Assembly: GCA_015487255.1 (NCBI GenBank)
Contig: WFQA01000220.1
Location: forward strand, 1 to 15,475
DNA length: 15,475 nt
From: Paracoccaceae bacterium
GTDB taxonomy: Bacteria; Pseudomonadota; Alphaproteobacteria; Rhodobacterales; Rhodobacteraceae
Direction of reading: 5' to 3'
Positions 13,718 to 15,475 of the stretch are shown here, piece after piece (the stretch's first letter is position 1; every line of letters starts with the position of its first letter). The notes beneath the pieces are model-generated. The model was not told where the DNA came from. It saw nothing but the letters and a program-made list of their open reading frames with translations, and searched no databases. The position numbers were made by a program, and so were the translations under genes.

Positions 13718-14566
13718 ATGAGTTTCGCCACTGTTCCCGACCTTATTCTAGAGCCGATGATCCGCAACGCGCTGCTGGAGGATCTGGGCAGTTACGGGGA
13801 TATAACCACCCGTGCTGTGATCCCGGCCGGCACCATCTGCGAGGCGCGGCTGAATGCGCGCGAGGATGCGGTTGTCTCGGGCATGCAGGTGGCCGGTCTC
13901 ACCTTTCGCCTCGTCGACCCAGGCCTTGAAATCGTGACGCATATCGCAGACGGGCAGCAGTGCAGGCAGGGCGACACGCTGATGACAATCAAAGGGGCTG
14001 CGGCCTCGATTCTGTCGGGAGAGCGCGTGGCGCTTAATTTTTCCGGCCGGTTGACGGGAATTGCCACCAGAACAGCGGGGTTTGTAAGCCAGGCAAGCGG
14101 CAGCAATACCCGCATCACCTGCACGCGAAAAACCACACCCGGTTTGCGGTTGCCCGAGAAGCTGGCCGTCTTGCATGGCGGCGGTTTCAACCACCGCTAT
14201 TCCCTGTCGGATGCAATTCTGATCAAGGATAACCACATCGCGGCCGCAGGGGGGATTCGCCCCGCGCTTGAGGCAAGCAAGGCATATGCCAGCCACATGA
14301 TGGCCGTCGAGATCGAGGTTGATAACCTGGCGCAGCTGGCCGAGGTTCTGAAGATCGGCGGGGCCAGTGTGGTGCTTTTGGACAACATGGATAACGACAT
14401 GCTGCGCGAGGCTGTGATTATGGTTGACGGGCGGATGGCAACCGAAGCAAGCGGGAATGTAACCGTCGAGCGCATCGCGTCAATCGCGGCTACGGGGGTT
14501 GATTACATTTCGTCTGGCGCGCTGACCCATTCGGCACGCACGGTTGACCTCGGGCTGGACTTTTGA
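13718..14566 (+). CDS. nadC: Nicotinate-nucleotide pyrophosphorylase (carboxylating), quinolinate phosphoribosyltransferase
   Basis: This 282-residue enzyme converts quinolinate and PRPP to nicotinate mononucleotide, CO2 and diphosphate. Its N-terminal domain has EDLGSYGDITTRAVIP at 21-36. The barrel carries the active-site signature TRKTTPGLRLPEKLAVLHGGGFNHRYSLSD (136-165), then ILIKDNH at 167-173, EIEVDN at 198-203, ASVVLLDNMDN at 216-226, EASGNV at 243-248 and YISSGALTHS at 263-272. All expected catalytic Arg, Lys, His, Glu and Asp positions seem intact. The ATG at 13718 is used because GGAGA precedes it; the earlier in-frame ATG at 13673 lies inside nadA. It is co-transcribed with nadA. 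Confidence 0.95.
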   Translation: MSFATVPDLILEPMIRNALLEDLGSYGDITTRAVIPAGTICEARLNAREDAVVSGMQVAGLTFRLVDPGLEIVTHIADGQQCRQGDTLMTIKGAAASILSGERVALNFSGRLTGIATRTAGFVSQASGSNTRITCTRKTTPGLRLPEKLAVLHGGGFNHRYSLSDAILIKDNHIAAAGGIRPALEASKAYASHMMAVEIEVDNLAQLAEVLKIGGASVVLLDNMDNDMLREAVIMVDGRMATEASGNVTVERIASIAATGVDYISSGALTHSARTVDLGLDF

Positions 14567-14585
14567 GTGCGCAAAGGGGGTGTCA

Positions 14586-14602
14586 ATGCCAAGCTGTGGC
14601 AT
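14586..14602 (+). terminator. Short stem-loop after nadC
   Basis: ATGCCA (14586-14591) pairs with TGGCAT (14597-14602) around a 5-base loop, 20 bases after the nadC stop. The stem is short and no T-run follows, so this is at best a weak mRNA end. Confidence 0.2.
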
Positions 14603-14641
14603 GATTATCAAGATTTTCGCTTTGTGGAGAAAGGCTGAGCC

Positions 14642-14755
14642 ATGATCTTGTGGCTGGTGCGGTTTGTGATCCGCTGGAGCATCCGGCTGGCGATATTGTT
14701 CTGGCCGATATCTTTAGTGGTGGGTGTTTATATATATGTGATGTATTTTCGATGA
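14642..14755 (+). CDS. Possible 37-residue single-pass membrane protein
   Basis: An ATG at 14642 opens a 37-codon frame whose product begins MILWLVRFVIRWSIRLAILF and ends YVMYFR. Residues 16-36 form one hydrophobic segment. The preceding residues form an amphipathic stretch with three Arg (7, 11, 15), which would place the N-terminus in the cytoplasm. GGAGAAAGG lies 6-14 bases upstream, a good ribosome binding site. It begins 75 bp after nadC on the same strand and could be the last gene of that operon. I do not recognise the family. The opposite strand carries the frame that runs on from the AraC remnant, so only one of the two can be coding. Confidence 0.5.
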   Translation: MILWLVRFVIRWSIRLAILFWPISLVVGVYIYVMYFR

Positions 14756-14798
14756 GGATGAGCCTCACCCTGCGCTTGCCGAGCATTCCAAGGATGTA

Positions 14799-14909
14799 GT
14801 CAGCCAGAGCGTCCAGATCAAGCGAATCGCCGAGATTTGTGATGATGTGGTTAATCACCCGCTGCATTCGGTGGTGATAGCGCAGTATATTGGCAGAAAC
14901 CGGGGGCAT
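14799..14909 (-). pseudogene. Truncated 5' end of an AraC-family regulator
   Basis: The first 37 codons of a minus-strand frame read like the start of an AraC-family regulator with the HTH at the N-terminus: ILRYHHRMQRVINHIITNLG (8-27) followed by DSLDLDALAD (28-37). In the family this continues into the first helix-turn-helix, then a second one and often a GyrI-like domain, about 280-300 residues in all. Here the similarity stops at position 14799 and the frame runs on into unrelated sequence until 14583, for 108 codons in total. A ribosome binding site (AAAGGAAAG) precedes the ATG, so the 5' end is intact. I interpret this as a deletion or rearrangement that removed the rest of the gene. 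Confidence 0.6.
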
Positions 14910-15024
14910 GTTGAGGCTTTCCTTTCAAACTGGCACTGGGGTTGATATGCAGTAAAGCATGGTTTCACCCAACAAATCTTGCTATTTTTGCTCTACATCT
15001 AGGGGCTGGCAATGCCTGGCACAC

Positions 15025-15051
15025 AAACCAAAAATCTTTTTTTGGTTTTTT
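15025..15051 (+). terminator. A/T-rich terminator-like hairpin
   Basis: AAACCAAAAA (15025-15034) pairs perfectly with TTTTTGGTTT (15039-15048) around a TCTT loop, followed by TTT. The stem is 10 bp but only two pairs are G-C, so it is weak. No intact plus-strand gene ends directly before it. It could be a leftover terminator of a lost gene. Confidence 0.35.
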
Positions 15052-15153
15052 GGCAAATAATCAAATTTAGCGCTTGCACGACTCGGATGAACGCCATAGA
15101 TAACCACTCACAGGCAGCAGGCAACGCGATGCGGAGTTGGTTGCCAGTCAACG

Positions 15154-15205
15154 GAGACAGTTAAAAGCGGCGGATGCGCGGTAGCGCAGTTGCAGCTTTT
15201 GTCTC
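15154..15205 (+). repeat. Bulged imperfect hairpin
   Basis: The outer arms GAGAC + AAAAGC (15154-15158, 15163-15168) and GCTTTTGTCTC (15195-15205) pair over 11 bp with a 4-base bulge (AGTT, 15159-15162). The interior holds TGCGC-GGTA-GCGCA (15175-15188). This looks like a structured RNA or recombination-site relic, but matches no class I can name. Confidence 0.3.
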
Positions 15206-15288
15206 TGCGCTCTTTGAATATGCTAATATGAACGAAGAGATATGCGGGTGGTTTGGGTTTCGAACGGAGTTCGGACTATTTGTGTATC

Positions 15289-15390
15289 ATGTTACTTAGG
15301 GTGCAACGATTTAGGTTGTTGTATTTGATTATAGTGACAGTCAGCTTCACTGTTTTGGGCTTTTGTTTAGGCAAAGGTTTAGAACTATGA
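15289..15390 (+). other. 33-codon hydrophobic frame, doubtful gene
   Basis: The frame starting at ATG 15289 would encode a basic N-terminus (MLLRVQRFR) and one hydrophobic segment (about residues 10-28). No Shine-Dalgarno sequence precedes the ATG, and the low-GC context makes hydrophobic frames likely by chance. It is kept only as a possibility. Confidence 0.15.
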
Positions 15391-15475
15391 AAGAAGAACG
15401 AACGAAAAGCCATTCGATGTAAATCGAATAGTTTCTTTTGTTTGTGATGTGCATAGGTCGAGCGTCAAGGATACC

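Larger units (their letters stand above)
14910..15475. other. 566-bp tail without a firm gene
   Basis: No convincing gene is present. From about 14970 and again after about 15200 the sequence becomes clearly richer in A and T than the operons to the left. It holds an A/T-rich hairpin at 15025-15048, a bulged hairpin at 15154-15205, a perfect CGAAC/GTTCG stem at 15261-15273 and ATTCGA/TCGAAT at 15412-15429. A 33-codon plus-strand frame (15289-15390) and a 23-codon frame before it lack ribosome binding sites. The stretch may be the border of an accessory region continuing beyond the window. Confidence 0.5.

Noticed and set aside
14567..14638. 23-codon frame directly after the nadC stop, in the same frame
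   Set aside because: It starts with GTG immediately after the stop with no ribosome binding site, and contains a stem-loop; there is not enough to call a gene or a read-through product.
15137..15205. Possible integron attC site
   Set aside because: The bulged hairpin and GTTAAAA looked suggestive, but the required core sites (RYYYAAC and GTTRRRY in matching positions) are not present and no integrase or cassette is visible.
15251..15275. Possible tRNA T-arm around TTCGAAC
   Set aside because: Only a short CGAAC/GTTCG stem is present; no acceptor, D or anticodon arms can be folded around it.

Overview
The window looks like chromosomal DNA from a GC-rich alphaproteobacterium, most likely in or near the Rhodobacterales. 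The evidence is the codon usage (mostly G/C third positions), the density of solute transporters (a TRAP system plus a ferric-type ABC system), and the short-overlap operons. The genus cannot be read from the sequence. No rRNA, tRNA, CRISPR array or intact insertion sequence was seen.

Layout. (1) Positions 1-2195, minus strand: an Lrp/AsnC regulator and a LysE-type exporter joined by an ATGA overlap, then a DUF1643 protein whose stop overlaps the start of a short-chain dehydrogenase cut by the window edge. (2) 2263-6586, minus: a binding-protein-dependent ABC importer in the order solute-binding protein, ATPase, two-domain permease. Two strong hairpins lie between the binding-protein and ATPase genes. 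(3) 6846-9395, minus: pxpB-pxpC-pxpA, the three-part ATP-dependent 5-oxoprolinase, tightly packed. (4) 9512-12381, plus: a complete TRAP transporter (dctP-dctQ-dctM), divergent from the pxp operon across a 116-bp region holding two inverted repeats. A hairpin separates dctP from dctQ. (5) 12634-14566, plus: nadA and nadC of de novo NAD synthesis, with no nadB between them. (6) 14567-15475: a gene-poor tail with a possible 37-residue membrane protein, the beginning of an AraC-family regulator that breaks off after about 37 codons, several hairpins, and visibly AT-richer sequence at the end.

How the parts may work together. The pxp operon and the TRAP operon share one control region, so the transporter may bring in 5-oxoproline or a related cyclic amide or carboxylate, which PxpABC would open (inference). 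The Lrp/LysE pair is a typical regulator-driven amino-acid exporter, and a 16-bp direct repeat sits just upstream of the regulator. The ABC system resembles ferric-iron importers, but its substrate is not clear. I did not find a clearly novel system. The most useful leads are the pxp/TRAP module, the RNA hairpins that could set the expression ratio of binding protein to membrane components in both transporters, the missing nadB, and the eroded region after nadC.
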